DNA of 64,000 bases from Ophiodon elongatus (lineage: Eukaryota; Chordata; Actinopteri; Perciformes; Hexagrammidae). The stretch covers positions 206,501-270,500 of the forward strand of contig JACSYO010001618.1 in the NCBI GenBank assembly GCA_016806645.1, in the 5' to 3' direction. A program made the position numbers and the translations under genes. How positions within the stretch are numbered: position 1 is the stretch's first letter; every line of letters begins with the position of its first letter. The notes under the pieces are model-generated. The model was not told where the DNA came from and ran no database searches. It saw nothing but the letters and a program-made list of their open reading frames with translations. Shown here one piece after another: positions 39,753 to 51,276 of this stretch.

Positions 39753-40817
39753 ACCGTGGAGGTCCTCCTGCTGAGGAGACAGAGCCCCAGGGGGTTTCTC
39801 TCTCTGTAGCGTCTCCTCCACTTCCTCCTCATTTGACTAATTACTGCGCCACTTCCACGCTACTGATGAAGCCTTGGCACCTGTCCATCAGCCTAACTGT
39901 GAGCTGGGCTTGTTTCGCTTTATTGATACAAATGGCTAGCTAAACACTGTCTCATCCTAGTTTATAAAAATAAAAATACGAAAAAAATATATATTCAAAG
40001 AAGAACTACCCTTCTCTTTTAGAAGCATATTGTAGAGTGCAGCCTTTTGAGAATAATAAAGCTAAGACAGTGTTTTCAGTTCATTATGTTTTTAAATAAT
40101 CAATGTCCAATTGCGTTATTTTTGGTTGGCAGCTCACTGCTCACACTCATAATGTTGGTCCGAGGTCACGCGTGCCAGAAAGTAAAGGCACCGCTGCTCT
40201 TTTACGCCATCTGTCTGTCTGTCCTCTTCAGCAGCTCATATCCTCTCATCATCTTTTACACAGACGCTAAATCTCTCCCACCCTGCATATACTGCTGCTC
40301 TGCACATATAGCCATCTCTGCTAAGCTTTAGCAACTACATTTAAATGCTATTTTTGTCTTTCTGTTTTCACTGTGTTGGATATTATATAAAAAGAATACT
40401 GCTTCTCTGGCAGCCTTACTACTCCTGTAAACTCTGTAAATAAGACAAGTCATCTTAAATCTCCCCCGCTAAGTTCCCTCTGGTAGAGCATCAGTAAATA
40501 TGAAATGGATAATGAGCTGAGAGTAAGCAACGTGCAGAGCCGAAGACAGCCAAGCTTGGATCAGTTATAATTTGGAGAAGAGACTTCATAGAGGTATTAG
40601 AGCAGCAAAGGTCAATGAGGTGTTATTATATAATTCAAATGGGAGGAAATAGCGTGTGTAGGATGCACAGCAGTGGAATGCAGTGCTCATTATCTAAACA
40701 TGCAAGACTTTGTTGAGCAGAGCTAAATGCTGGAAAAAAATGTGTCTTAGTCCCTTGTCATCCAAATTACCTTGGATAGATTTTTAAAGAATCAGTGTAA
40801 TTTTTCTGATTCTAAAA

Positions 40818-40843
40818 GTATGTTGCTTTCCAAAGCAACATAC
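40818..40843. repeat. Perfect 12-bp hairpin
   Basis: GTATGTTGCTTT at 40818-40829 is exactly complementary to AAAGCAACATAC at 40832-40843, with only CC between. Confidence 0.93.
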
Positions 40844-40886
40844 ATTGTTTTTTTTACCTTAAATGATCAAGTATCGGGATCAATTT

Positions 40887-40983
40887 GGGGTTCAGTGTTT
40901 TGCTCAAGGCCAGGTGAACCTTGTGAATTGGACCACCAACCTTAGCAATAAGAGATGACCCATTCAACCGCCTGAGCAACAGC
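40887..40983 (-). mobile_element. tRNA-derived SINE remnant
   Basis: Read on the minus strand it begins GCTGTTGCTCAGGCGGTTG. A box A-like TTGCTCAGGCGG (968-979 of this kb) and a box B-like GGTCCAATTC (925-934) are about 34 bases apart, the layout of a tRNA-type RNA polymerase III promoter. It then runs into the teleost-typical CTTGAGCAAAACACTGAACC. It resembles the GTGGCTCAGGTGGTAGAGCG family frequent in fish; box B has decayed (CCAA in place of TCGA). Element class is from memory. Confidence 0.6.
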
Positions 40984-41945
40984 TAACAACAACTTAATCT
41001 AGAAGCGATCTGGTAAATTTATTTTTGCTTCAAAGGAGCAATGTTTGTTTTTGGAAAATTCGGGAAAAAAGTAAAAGCCAGAAGTAAATTTAGTTATCTC
41101 ATTTATCGAAGTAATTTAATATTTTATGACCTTTATCTTTAGATATTTTATATTGGCAGACCAATTAACCTGTAAAGACGCTTTTTTTCTTCTTCCAGTG
41201 AACACATTTATAAAGCAGAATCACGCAGTCTATAGATGTTGGCTTTGAAGTAGCTCTCAAATTTATTTCAGATAAAACAAATTTAACATGGTATCTAAAT
41301 GTAACATATCACTTGGCAAGTTGAAGTCCGTTTAAGTCCGACTCCGCAGGCCCAGCACATACCTGAGTGACAGTCGCTATGACAGCCATTTTGTTCTGGC
41401 CCACTTATCTCTGTCTTACCACAGGCAGAACAGAGCAGAGAGGGAGGAATCCAAAGACAATTTAAACTCACAGTGCAGATTACATTTCAAACCTCCCAGA
41501 CTGAATATTTAACCCTCTTGCCTTTCGATAAGCGATAGGGGGATTTTCACTGACTCAGGAACTCAATTTAACCTCCCCACTGAGAGATGAGGCTGCCGAA
41601 ACGTCCTATAGGCTTGCCCTTGGTGATGGCCGAACCCCTTCCTCCCTCCTCCCCACTGTCTGACACTAACAGTGGCCGTCTGCTAGGCCTGATAGAGAGC
41701 AGCTTCATGCTAAGTCATTACACACAGAGCACAGCCTAATTACACACAGACAGCCCCCCATGTCACCTGCCAACAGGGTCACTGCTCTTAGAAGTGACGG
41801 CACTAAGGGAACAGCTATACAAACCCTCATTGATAGATAAGGGACGGAGGGGACGTCTTCAGGGTGCCATGTGTATGCCTTTGCCCTCAACAACCTTCCA
41901 TATTTCCCCCTGCTGAGAGATGTCGGCTTCATCCATGTTCTTTAC

Positions 41946-42123
41946 CTCCAAAAACGTCGCATCCTTTACAGTTTTGCAACGACACACTGGACAAGCCCTC
42001 AGTCGAAGGAGGGTAGTTCTCCATATTGAACATCACAGGGACGCTTTTACAGCATGCCAATTCCTGCCAAACTGGCTGTTTCCATGGAAACGTAGCACTT
42101 AATGACCGATAACAGAGAACGAC
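41946..42123 (-). other. Candidate cryptic exon, unrecognised
   Basis: On the minus strand an approximately 80-base pyrimidine-rich tract ending TTTTTTCCAG (rc of 42124-42205) precedes 178 nt that are open in one frame. These end at a good donor, GGAG then GTAAAG at 41940-41945. The frame begins VVLCYRSLSATFPWKQPVWQ and is phase 0 in, phase 1 out, so it would not join to exon B (phase 0) in frame. It has no resemblance to alpha2/delta sequence or any family I know. The pyrimidine tract is itself a low-complexity GA/CT stretch, so the site may be coincidental. Confidence 0.2.
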
Positions 42124-43836
42124 CTGGAAAAAAGAAAGAAAGCGAGAGTTGAGAGCGCGAGAGAAAGAAAAAGACACTGACAGAGAGAGATGGGGAGAGA
42201 AAGACGGAGATCTTGTGGAACAAAAGAAGCAATTTAGTATCGGAGGACAGCGTGAAGCCTGATTATGTCGTCAGTGTAAATGATCATTAATTTCCTTCTG
42301 TCCAGCTGGGCCAGATTAATGCCTACCCATTCTGCACGGTAGAAAGAGAGCCAGGGCTTAACCACTTCACTGGTCACCCCCACAACAGCATCCATGGCCT
42401 TAATAAAATACCGAACATGGACCACACCAATACCCATAAAAGGATTAAAAAGAATAAAATTTTCAGCAGCACGATATGTATTATAGCTCAACTTAACTAA
42501 CCCAACCAATAAATAAACTCAACAATCACAAATAAACACAATAAAATAACACAAGCATCCAGTCCACTTAACTGACAATAGAAATGAAATACTCATGCCC
42601 AGGTCTGACATCTAATGTCAGGATGTATTAACACACCTGTAAAAGCTGGACTCAGATATAATCAATAAAAAAAATAAAAACTTAAATTCTAATGTTTCTG
42701 TTCTATTTGGTGGGAAGCCTGTAATTTCTCCAATATTTGTAAAATCCTTTATTATTTCAAACCAATATTCAGCCCAAACATTAGTCCATAGTTTTCATTC
42801 CCATGACCAGCAGGAAGTAAATTAACAGCGGAAAGAGAAGATTAAATTAAGCACTTTAAAATACAAATCTGATCCAATCAATAACATTTTCCACGTTGTG
42901 TTAAAGCAGGCTTCAGTGTCATAGTCTCGTAACTATTAAAATATATTCAATCCTATTGAATCTACAGCAAAAATATTTTTTGGTTAGATAAAATCTTTGA
43001 GGCTGGCTTGTCCAATGCTTTAGCCTTTAAAGCCCAGGCTAATAATGTCTCTGAGTGTGACTTCAACATTTAAATATTTGACATAATTGGACGGTTGTGT
43101 GCAACATATGTCGAACCCTCACTCCACAGACTCCAGGTCAGAGGTAAAATGCCCTGTGTGATCACAAATCAGATGAGAACAAACACACAACCAATGTGTG
43201 CTTCTGCTTTGATGTCTCCCAGCAGAGCTTGCTGGTTTCCACATAACTGGGTCGGATCCCTCTCATCAGGACCAGCACGCTGTTTGGCTGCTGAAAGCCC
43301 ACAATTTTACTCCTCTTTGCATGCTGATCTGATATTCATAAGCAAGCAATTATACATCCATTAAACCTGCAAATAAAAAAACAGGGATCAACAAAAGTAT
43401 CACATGGATCAGGTTCATTACTGAAAACATCCACAACGTCTGTGAGACAAAACACATTACAAAACCATGGTTGGCTGACAACCAATTACAGTAAAACCCA
43501 ACAACATCTCAGGTCCTCAACACCTGAGGACAAAATGGTGGCAAGAAACAAAAGGTGACCTCTCAAGGTTCGCAACTGCTTCAATGTCTAATAAACTTAT
43601 TTTCCAAAATACATACCTTGAATAAAAACACTGCAAAAAATTGTGAAGAAAACATACATTTTCACAGTGGACCATTTCCTCAATCTAGCAGAATGTTAAC
43701 CAAAGAAAATCTGTTTGCTAAAGGAGGCCAAATTAAACGAGGCAGAGAGCTAATATAACAATGTAGTGTAGCAATCATTTTAGCTTATATACACTAGTGT
43801 CCAAACCTAATAAAAAGAATGTTCGCTGTTATGGTA

Positions 43837-43862
43837 TTTTTGCATTTGAGAAAATGCAAAAA
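43837..43862. repeat. Perfect 11-bp hairpin
   Basis: TTTTTGCATTT at 43837-43847 pairs exactly with AAATGCAAAAA at 43852-43862, loop GAGA. Confidence 0.85.
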
Positions 43863-44978
43863 AATCTCTCTCTTACAGCTGCTCCTTTAGAGTAGTTATT
43901 TAATGACAGTAAATTTCAAATAAAGCTTTTCCAAAGATACATTCTACTATAACATGAAAATATTTAGCTTCATAACAGATGATACTATAGTTACCTTCAC
44001 TACTTTAGATAAATTCAATGGATTGTAACTGATTACAGTGTAAAAGTATATGTTGGGTGTTTACTTGTTTTATGTTTTAAGTGTGTAACTGAGCCCTTAA
44101 GTGAAACACGTAATATCCAACAGTCATCTAGTAACAACATACTTTTGTAAAGTGGTCTTCCTGCTTCACTGCCTTCCCAGAACTTTTACCACACTTCTGG
44201 CATATAAACTTTAATGAGTTCTAACTTTAGCTACACTTAGTGGAACTCGTAAATCACTTATAGTATATTCACATTGATTTCCACACACAAATACATAAAA
44301 ATACAGGCTTCTAAAATTAGTAGTGTGAAATTGAAAGAAATGGACAAACTAGTATTGATAATTTATTTAAATTATGCATATCAACCAAATCTGAAGTTAT
44401 TTTATGAAATTCAAGTGTTTACCAATCAGAAGCAAGCAGGACAAATATGGCAAAGTCCTCGTTAGGAAAACAGACATGAGAGGCAACATCTCAAGCTTTT
44501 AGTTTCCTTTGTTAGCCTGACAATTCTGACGGTATACCAAAAAAACTCTCATTTCATGAGCCAATATTGCTTGCCATATTCTTTTCAACCGAAACTCAAT
44601 TTTGATGAGAGACAGTTTAGAACAACAAATTCACAGCGGCAGAGACGGCTTTAGTCCCCCAAAGTTGTGTGACATAAACAAAGACAACAATTAAGAAGGC
44701 TGTCAATCAGCAGTTTATAAAAGTGTGTGACTGTGTGACAATCAATGCCTTGAACATGCAGGCTGCTCTTTGAAAAGCTCTACAAACACATTATTAAAAT
44801 GGAGATCAATACAGGGCCTTGCTTACTATGTTATCGTACAACACACAAACACTCCGGGTCCCAACGCCGGCTTTCTACTTGTAAAAAACAAGCAAAGACA
44901 CATGTAACGCACCCTGAGTAATGAGCTTGTGTTTCTTTATCTATAGTCTTATATTTCACAATAAAGCACAGCTGTAAT

Positions 44979-45475
44979 TAGAGCTGTATCAAATGGTTGG
45001 AAGCTTCGAAGCTCCATTCATAACGTTGATATTCGAATTCTAAATCAATATTTTTTTGCATTTCGATTAATTCTGTTTAAACCCGGTATTTCTGCACATC
45101 TCAGTGTATCCCTGACGTTCATTGTGCAGCGCAGCACCGTAATCATTAATATCCTCTGCTCTCACGTTTCACTGAATGCGGGGCTTAAAGGCAGACTTAT
45201 AGAACACGTATTTTGCGAACCACTCGGGAAGCGGCTCTCCACAGACACATGGATGCTCCGAGTACAGGACAGATAGAGACAGGTGAAGTGAAGATAACAG
45301 TGTCGATGTTATAAGGGAGGCATGCACGGATGACTTCAAAACTAGCTCATTAATTCTGATGAATCGCTTTATTCAAATGGAGGATTTTGTTCAGTTTTCT
45401 TTTTTAGGGCAATGACGTCATAAGTTATGATGAGAGACATTCAAAAACCGCAATAGAAGTTTTGAATGTCAATTG
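44979..45475. mobile_element. hAT-like transposon relic
   Basis: Begins TAGAGCTGTATCAAATGG, then GAAGCTTCGAAGCTCC and ATATTCGAATTC. This arrangement resembles the TAGAGCTG/TAGGGCTG-ended non-autonomous hAT elements of fish. Near the right end is an 11-bp perfect inverted repeat, GACATTCAAAA at 45436-45446 with TTTTGAATGTC at 45460-45470. No terminal copy or target duplication was found on the right, so its end is uncertain. Confidence 0.45.
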
Positions 45476-45479
45476 GTTC

Positions 45480-46869
45480 GGCTTTAGTTGCCTGTATTAT
45501 TAAACAATGTTTTTTATGAGAAAATCACAAAACTAACAGTTCCAAATCATGAGAATTTAAAGATTATCTATATTTTTCTACAAAAGTCCCAATGTCAAAA
45601 TGATCCACAGCTCGTTGAAGATAATCAATCTAATTTATATGAAATAACTGTGCTAGACTTACAAAAACCTGCACTGTAGCCTGTAAGATCAGTTTTGGAT
45701 CACACAAAGTCCCAGCTTAATTTGGGTCACCCAAACATTTAATATAAGAATCCGTGTATCCGAACATTGATCATAGTATGTATCATGTAGAAAATAACAC
45801 CAGAAATCTTAAGCATCATATAAAAGAAGAATTGGACATTATTGGATGCTAGGTGTTAGAGGCAACCCCCGTAGCATGGCATAGAGCTGCAGAGACGTAC
45901 TGATAAAAGATGTCCCTGCTTCATCATTTATGTCTCATAGGTACGCTCGAGTGTTTGTATGTGTCAAATATATTTGAGGCAGAGGGACTGTGAACCAGCC
46001 TGACTGATGGCTGAAAAGAATGATCCTCTTTAGAGCTAGAAAGTTTACGCTTTGGTGCATACATTTGTAAAAGCTACAGTACAAAGGACAATATTTCATA
46101 AAATTCTCATTCCTCAAGCTGTAAGTTTCAATTTCCTTTAGTGAGTCTGTCACTGTGGTTTCTTTATGTCTGTGAGAAAAAAAGCAGACACAAGAGTCTG
46201 ACTGGGGCTCTTATACCTGAGTTGCATATTTTCTCCTCATACACTAGATAATTTCTCTCTTACCGCAGGATAATGGGAAGCAGAATGTGTCCATTTGAAC
46301 ACAATGAAGACTGAGGTATTATCAACCAGTTACATGTTTCAATTGGTCTCCAGTTCCAGGCTAATTTACATTTAAAAAAGAGTTCACTTGCATCTCAGCT
46401 AGAACATAAAAACAATCAAGAACAAATAACTGAAAAGTAGCTTGATGTCTTTTAGCATGTTTTTGTTTGTACATACCAGTTTGATTAATTGTTAGTACTC
46501 TGGGATTAATTGGGGTTATTCATCACTGAGACAGTAACTGGACCTTTAACTGAACTGTTCTGGGCTATATTAAAAAGTTTGTTTATTGTCATTCACTAAA
46601 GCATCAGTAATTTACACTATTCATTGACCAAGAGCTTTGATTAGTCTAAAATAATGAAGCCAAGCCTTACAAAGAAAAGCCCAATGTGTTATACCTAAAG
46701 TTAGATTAATATGCACCTGGCTATATGGTCACTACTCTCTTTCAGTAGTAGTTCAGTAATATTGCAAACTGTTATGTTTGTTGTGACAACATTTCTCTTA
46801 GTGTTGGAGTTTGTGGTTTCGCTGCTCTAAATCTGCTGCAGAAAGCCTAATAATGCAGAACTCCTTTTA
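45480..46869. other. Intronic, no gene seen
   Basis: No exon, simple repeat or recognised transposon. Confidence 0.55.
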
Positions 46870-47210
46870 AGGACTAAATCATGGTCATTCACTGTAACAG
46901 TGGTCCCACTCATTTATGGGTGCATGGTGACTCTGTATGGGTGCCCAAACATCCCTTTTCAGGCTGTTCTCATACAGCGTTCATAGCTATACCTATGAAA
47001 ATGAATGTGCTGTATTCTGTAGATATCCCACCAAATAAAATGTCCCGTAAATTGTCCCGTGTGAAAAGAGATTTCAACGTCAATTTATTTGTCACGCAAC
47101 TGCCGTACATAAGTACCACCACTTTTCTAGTTATTGTAACCAAAACCACGATCTTTTAACTAAACCTGACCAAGTAGTTTTGTTTCTTAAACCTAACTAA
47201 ATTGTTTCCT
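46870..47210 (+). repeat. Teleost interspersed repeat, copy 1
   Basis: Includes GTAACCAAAACCACGATC at about 47137-47154, then TAAACCTGACC and AAACCTAACTAAATTG. I recognise this ACC/AAACCTAAC-rich block as a common percomorph repeat from memory. A related copy lies inverted at 56255-56560. Limits approximate. Confidence 0.5.
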
Positions 47211-48165
47211 TTTAAAATAGAAGTTTATTTTGAGGAGACTCATACCAACCATTGCAAGCTAAAGATGATCGAACTTTCATTTCTGAGGCCACTTTCACCA
47301 CTGAGGCTTTATATAGCGAGGCTTTATGTATACACACATGAATATGATTTAAAGGTTCCATGTGCCACTATTTTGAAATTCAAACCAACAGGTACATTTT
47401 TATAAGAATGTTTTAATCATTTTCTACAGTTATATTTGTGTGTATAATTCATATGCCTGCAAGTAAATGCAGAAGAACAGTATGAGTGACATCCATGCAA
47501 GAAACCTTTCATTAGATTTTCAAATTAGATTTTAAATGAATGCCTAATGGGTTGAAAAAGGTCCCTCAATTATTTTAAACAAGTAAAAATTGTCCGCTGA
47601 CAAACTGATGGATTCTTTTGGCACCTTTTTAGTGAGATTTATATTAGAGTATGTCGTATACACAGAAAGAGAAGTGCACAGTTGACCTCAGCCTTGGCTA
47701 TCAACTCAGAGTCTGTAGAGTTGAGTCATAGATAGAGCTGTGACTAAAAGCTGCTAATTTGAGTGCTGCAGTCCACTAGATACAGAGACTCTGCGTTAGA
47801 CACATGCCTTTTGAGTCAATAGTCGACCGTATCTTCAAGTCCCAGTGAAATGGAAAAATACACTTACGCAGTTTTATTCTGTGTGCTTGTGTTAATTGTT
47901 CATATATCTCGTGCCATATGCCAATATGTCAAAAATAACGTATCAGAGTATTTTAACATTAAAATCCTAATCGGATCCCCTTCTTTTCTTTTCTGTGTAA
48001 TGGTTTCAAATGTTTGATGACTCATCCTGCACTCAGGGGCATTTACAAATGACTAGCTAGCCACATCAATCATACAAAACTGCACTTCACTGTTTTTGTC
48101 GATCACAGTAGCTAACAGAGCAATATGGAGGGATAAGAAGAGAGGTTTGTTTGGAGTAGGCTAAA

Positions 48166-48405
48166 GTGTTTTTAGGGGTATGGTGGTACACACAAATCGC
48201 GGTTCGGAATGTACCTCAGTTTTGGGGTCATGGAACGTTTTAGGTGCAATAGGGAAAACAAAGAAAATTCATTTTTTTCATTCATTTTGAAAATTCTAAA
48301 CATTCAACAGTTGTTCATTGGCCATAATTCTTACTTTAACAATGAAGGCACACAAATACTGGCATATTTTCAATACAAAAATGAATAGAACTGTCTGTCT
48401 GAATT
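48166..48405 (+). mobile_element. Probable hAT-type MITE relic
   Basis: The stretch GGGGTATGGTGGTACAC followed by AATCGCGGTTCGGAATGTAC and TCAGTTTTGGGGTCATGG resembles a frequent fish DNA element containing CGGTTCGG...TACCTCGGTTTTGG. No terminal repeats or target duplication could be fixed. Assignment from memory. Confidence 0.4.
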
Positions 48406-48472
48406 TTAATGTAACTCAATTCCCCCCGGGGGTCAATTAAGTCTCTCTGATTCTGATTCTGTAAGGCTCCAT
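48406..48472 (+). repeat. Retroposon 3'-end-like block
   Basis: TTCCCCCCGGGGGTCAATTAAG followed by a TCTGATTCTGATTCTG tail resembles the CCTCGGGGATCAATAAAG plus short tandem tail that ends many fish retroposons. Parent element not identified. Confidence 0.4.
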
Positions 48473-48712
48473 CATAAGACTAAGACCTGTTGATAATTCC
48501 TGAACTGGGATGTAGTCTAGCTTGTGTATATAGGCCAGGAAAAAAGGACTGACTAAAATGCACACGTGGAGGCACATTGTAGTGGGCTCAAGCACTTTGA
48601 CCGTTTGATTTAATTATTTATTGTCTACGATAAAGTGAATCCACAGATATACCCAATTTCAGTTGAACAGTGTCGGCATGCAGTTTGACACAAATCGTTG
48701 TCCATTGAGCTT

Positions 48713-48750
48713 GTTTAACCGGGCTAGCCGGGCTAGCCGGGCTAAACCAA
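48713..48750. repeat. GC-rich 9-bp triplication forming a near-palindrome
   Basis: GGGCTAGCC occurs twice exactly (48721-48729, 48730-48738) and once as GGGCTAAAC. With the flanking GTTTAACC on the left and CTAAAC on the right, the approximately 35-base block is nearly its own reverse complement, with mismatches only at a few spacer positions. Confidence 0.9.
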
Positions 48751-48936
48751 CTAGCTCGCTCCAGCTGACAACAAATGGTGCGCTGCTGTAGTAGACATAA
48801 ACAACTGTTTGGGTGTATCGAAGGGATGTCACATACCAACCCGAACATCCTGTACCTGTACTGTGTTGCAGTGAAAAGAGCCATTTGAAAAACAATTCGG
48901 CAAAGTTTCCCTTTTATCATCATAAACAGGTGAGGG

Positions 48937-48938
<2 letters not shown>

Positions 48939-49019
<81 letters not shown>
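48939..49019 (+). repeat. (GT)n microsatellite
   Basis: About 40 GT units with one CT interruption near 48987. Confidence 0.98.
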
Positions 49020-49020
<1 letters not shown>

Positions 49021-50843
49021 AGCCAACAGTTCTCTGTAGCCCTGTATCGCACTTAATTTCAAACCCACCAACTTTTAGCAGTCCAATCGAATGCGAAGAA
49101 TTTGTCACAGGACACAAATTCCATTTCACTGGGATTTTAAAGGCATAAGAGCCATGGAAAAGCCAGTGACTAACAGCCTGTTTGAAAAGAGACGTGTGGA
49201 CATGGTTAGGGAAAAAAGGGCAGTTGAAATACGAGTGGATCTGATGGGCCCACAGATTTAGTGTGCAGCTTATATGTCTGTGTGTCATGAGCTCAAGTCG
49301 GCTGGTCTTGCTGGTAGTTAAGGTGCTCAGGGGAAGTCCCAGCAGAATCCACAACTCCAGACATTTAAGAGTGAATTTAACATTACAGAGCCTGCAGGGT
49401 TAACATCATCGACAGATAAGACTGTTCCCAACCCCGAATACATACAAATCAACTACTGAGCCACCTTCAATGACAAAATATTTTCACAAATACATCACAC
49501 TCGCAAGCAAAAAAAAGATTTCATTGTCACTACCAAACATATTTTCTCCTTCTTCATGATATAGCCGTAACTCAATCTTTTTCTCACATGCACGTACATA
49601 CACCTAAGCTCCACACAGGTGCACATGGGCACAGACACACACCTCACTACGCTTGTGTATCCTTGAGTCCGTATTACATTATGAGGCTCAATCAGTCCTG
49701 GATGGACTATTTATCTTCCACATGTGATGCTAAATCCTATCCAATACAAACAGCTTTATCCCCTTTTCCCGCTCTGCAGACCTGTAACATAATCTTTATC
49801 TGGAGCAGCTACAAACACGCACACAATGTACAAAAGCACCAAGATCAGTTCAGCTGAGTGCAACTGAATAATTCATATGAGGAAAATTTACAGCAAGCCT
49901 TCATTATGGGCAGAGACAAATGTTCTTTTCAGTATGGTACAAGAATCACGGGACAGATCTTAACTAAAATGCCACCTTATAAGCAATGACCCATTACCAT
50001 TTTATTGACATGCAAAAATTAATTACATAAGAAATCACTCTGAAATGAACTCTGCAAGGCTATAATTGCTTTTGGCCAGACTCTAAAAACACATGATGAA
50101 CCATTTGACATATACAGTTAGGGTCCTGACACAAGGGTCGAACTTTAAGTCTCTGTGTATTAGTTCAGGCCCTCCGAATGATCTTTATATTTTGAAAGAC
50201 GGTTGGTAATGAACCATTAGTGCAAGATCATTAGTTAATTTAAAAATGCATTTGCAGAAAGGGACTCTTATTTGTACTCAACATGATGACAGAGACATTG
50301 ACTTGATCGCTTGGGTGATTAAGTGCAAAGCGTTGCCACTTTCTTATAGTAGGAGCAGATTATGGGAAATGTATAAATACTGTCACACCATTCTGAAGAT
50401 CCATCCAGTAGAAACAGATGATCTTACAATTTGTGTTGAATGTTATTAAATGTAATGTTAAGTTGGGTTTCAAATGTGTACAAATGTGAATTCTTGTCCT
50501 TTAGACTTCACTAATTCAGTTGTTCTATCAATTTTTCATCAGTAGATTTGATAGAATTGGAACGCTAAAGATGTTAAAACGTCCAAGTGTAAATAGGTAG
50601 GTATAAATAATAAAATGAAACATGACATGAATTCCATTTATTTGCTTAAGTTTCAGGGTATTGTGCATACTGGCTCAATATCACACTCTCATGGCTTACT
50701 GGGACATTTCAATAGAACGGAGCAATTGTTAATGCTATTAGTACCACCTGTGCTTTACCTATCATGATAAGTCTGCTGTATAAAAAAAAGGTCTATGCAG
50801 AGCAGCTTCAGGACATCTCCTTCATTTATATTGGCTTTAAAAA
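49020..50843. other. Intronic, no gene seen
   Basis: No exon or transposon recognised. Confidence 0.55.
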
Positions 50844-50847
50844 TTAA

Positions 50848-51272
50848 AAGGAACAGTAGTTTTCCGCTTACCTGTAGTGCCATTTTTGAATCTACTGTGG
50901 ATTGTTGTAGACTGGCGTGAGTTGCCTAGTTTTTGAGAAATAGTCTATCTTCTCTTGAATATAATGGGAAAACATGGCACTCACCTTATGATGCTCAAAG
51001 TGACAAAAGTATATTTGAAAAACTAAACCTCAATGTCTCGTTTTATACATCATAACCCGGTTACTCAAGATAATCCACAGGTCTTGTTGTGAGCAGTTTT
51101 ATGTAGAAACTATGGTTGAAAGAAAATAGTTCCTCCATGATACTGGTCACAACAAGGTCTAACAACATTATCTACAATAGGCAACTCACAATGAAACAAT
51201 CTAGATTGATAAATAGCATTACAGTTAGGAGGAAAAAAAAAAGTATTTTTGATTTGGGGGTGAACTGTCCCT
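50848..51272. mobile_element. TTAA-flanked fold-back MITE (piggyBac/Kolobok-like)
   Basis: TTAA at 50844-50847 and at 51273-51276 bracket the element. The left terminus reads AAGGAACAGT, and the right terminus read inward from the other strand is AGGGACAGTTCACCCC. These are imperfect inverted termini with one indel and one substitution. GTGAGTTGCCTA at 50917-50928 recurs exactly inverted at 51178-51189, so the termini are long and fold back. The right end GGGTGAACTGTCCCTTTAA is one I recognise from many teleost introns. No transposase is present. The TTAA target points to a piggyBac or Kolobok origin. Confidence 0.7.
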
Positions 51273-51276
51273 TTAA

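Larger units (their letters stand above)
31173..40886. other. Intronic, no gene seen
   Basis: Contains CA and TG arrays, poly(A)/poly(T) and poly(G) tracts and two hairpin structures, listed separately. The longest open frames (for example 32673-33083 on the minus strand) show no domain, repeat signature or splice context I recognise. Confidence 0.55.
40984..44976. other. Intronic, no recognised gene
   Basis: Contains a splice-bounded open segment at 41946-42123 and a short hairpin at 43837, listed separately. Otherwise AT-rich unique-looking sequence. Confidence 0.55.

Noticed and set aside
41362..41400. Reverse-strand CAG-GTATGT donor after an ATG (MAVIATVTQ), considered as a first exon
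   Set aside because: No signal peptide, no upstream promoter signature, no family match.
45832..45850. ATTGGACATTATTGGATG resembles sequence right after the LINE tail (55797-55815)
   Set aside because: The match is short (about 18 of 19) and does not extend, so chance is possible.
50871..50960. Reverse-strand donor CAG-GTAAGC considered as the missing exon
   Set aside because: Reading frames behind it contain stops and the site lies inside the TTAA fold-back MITE.
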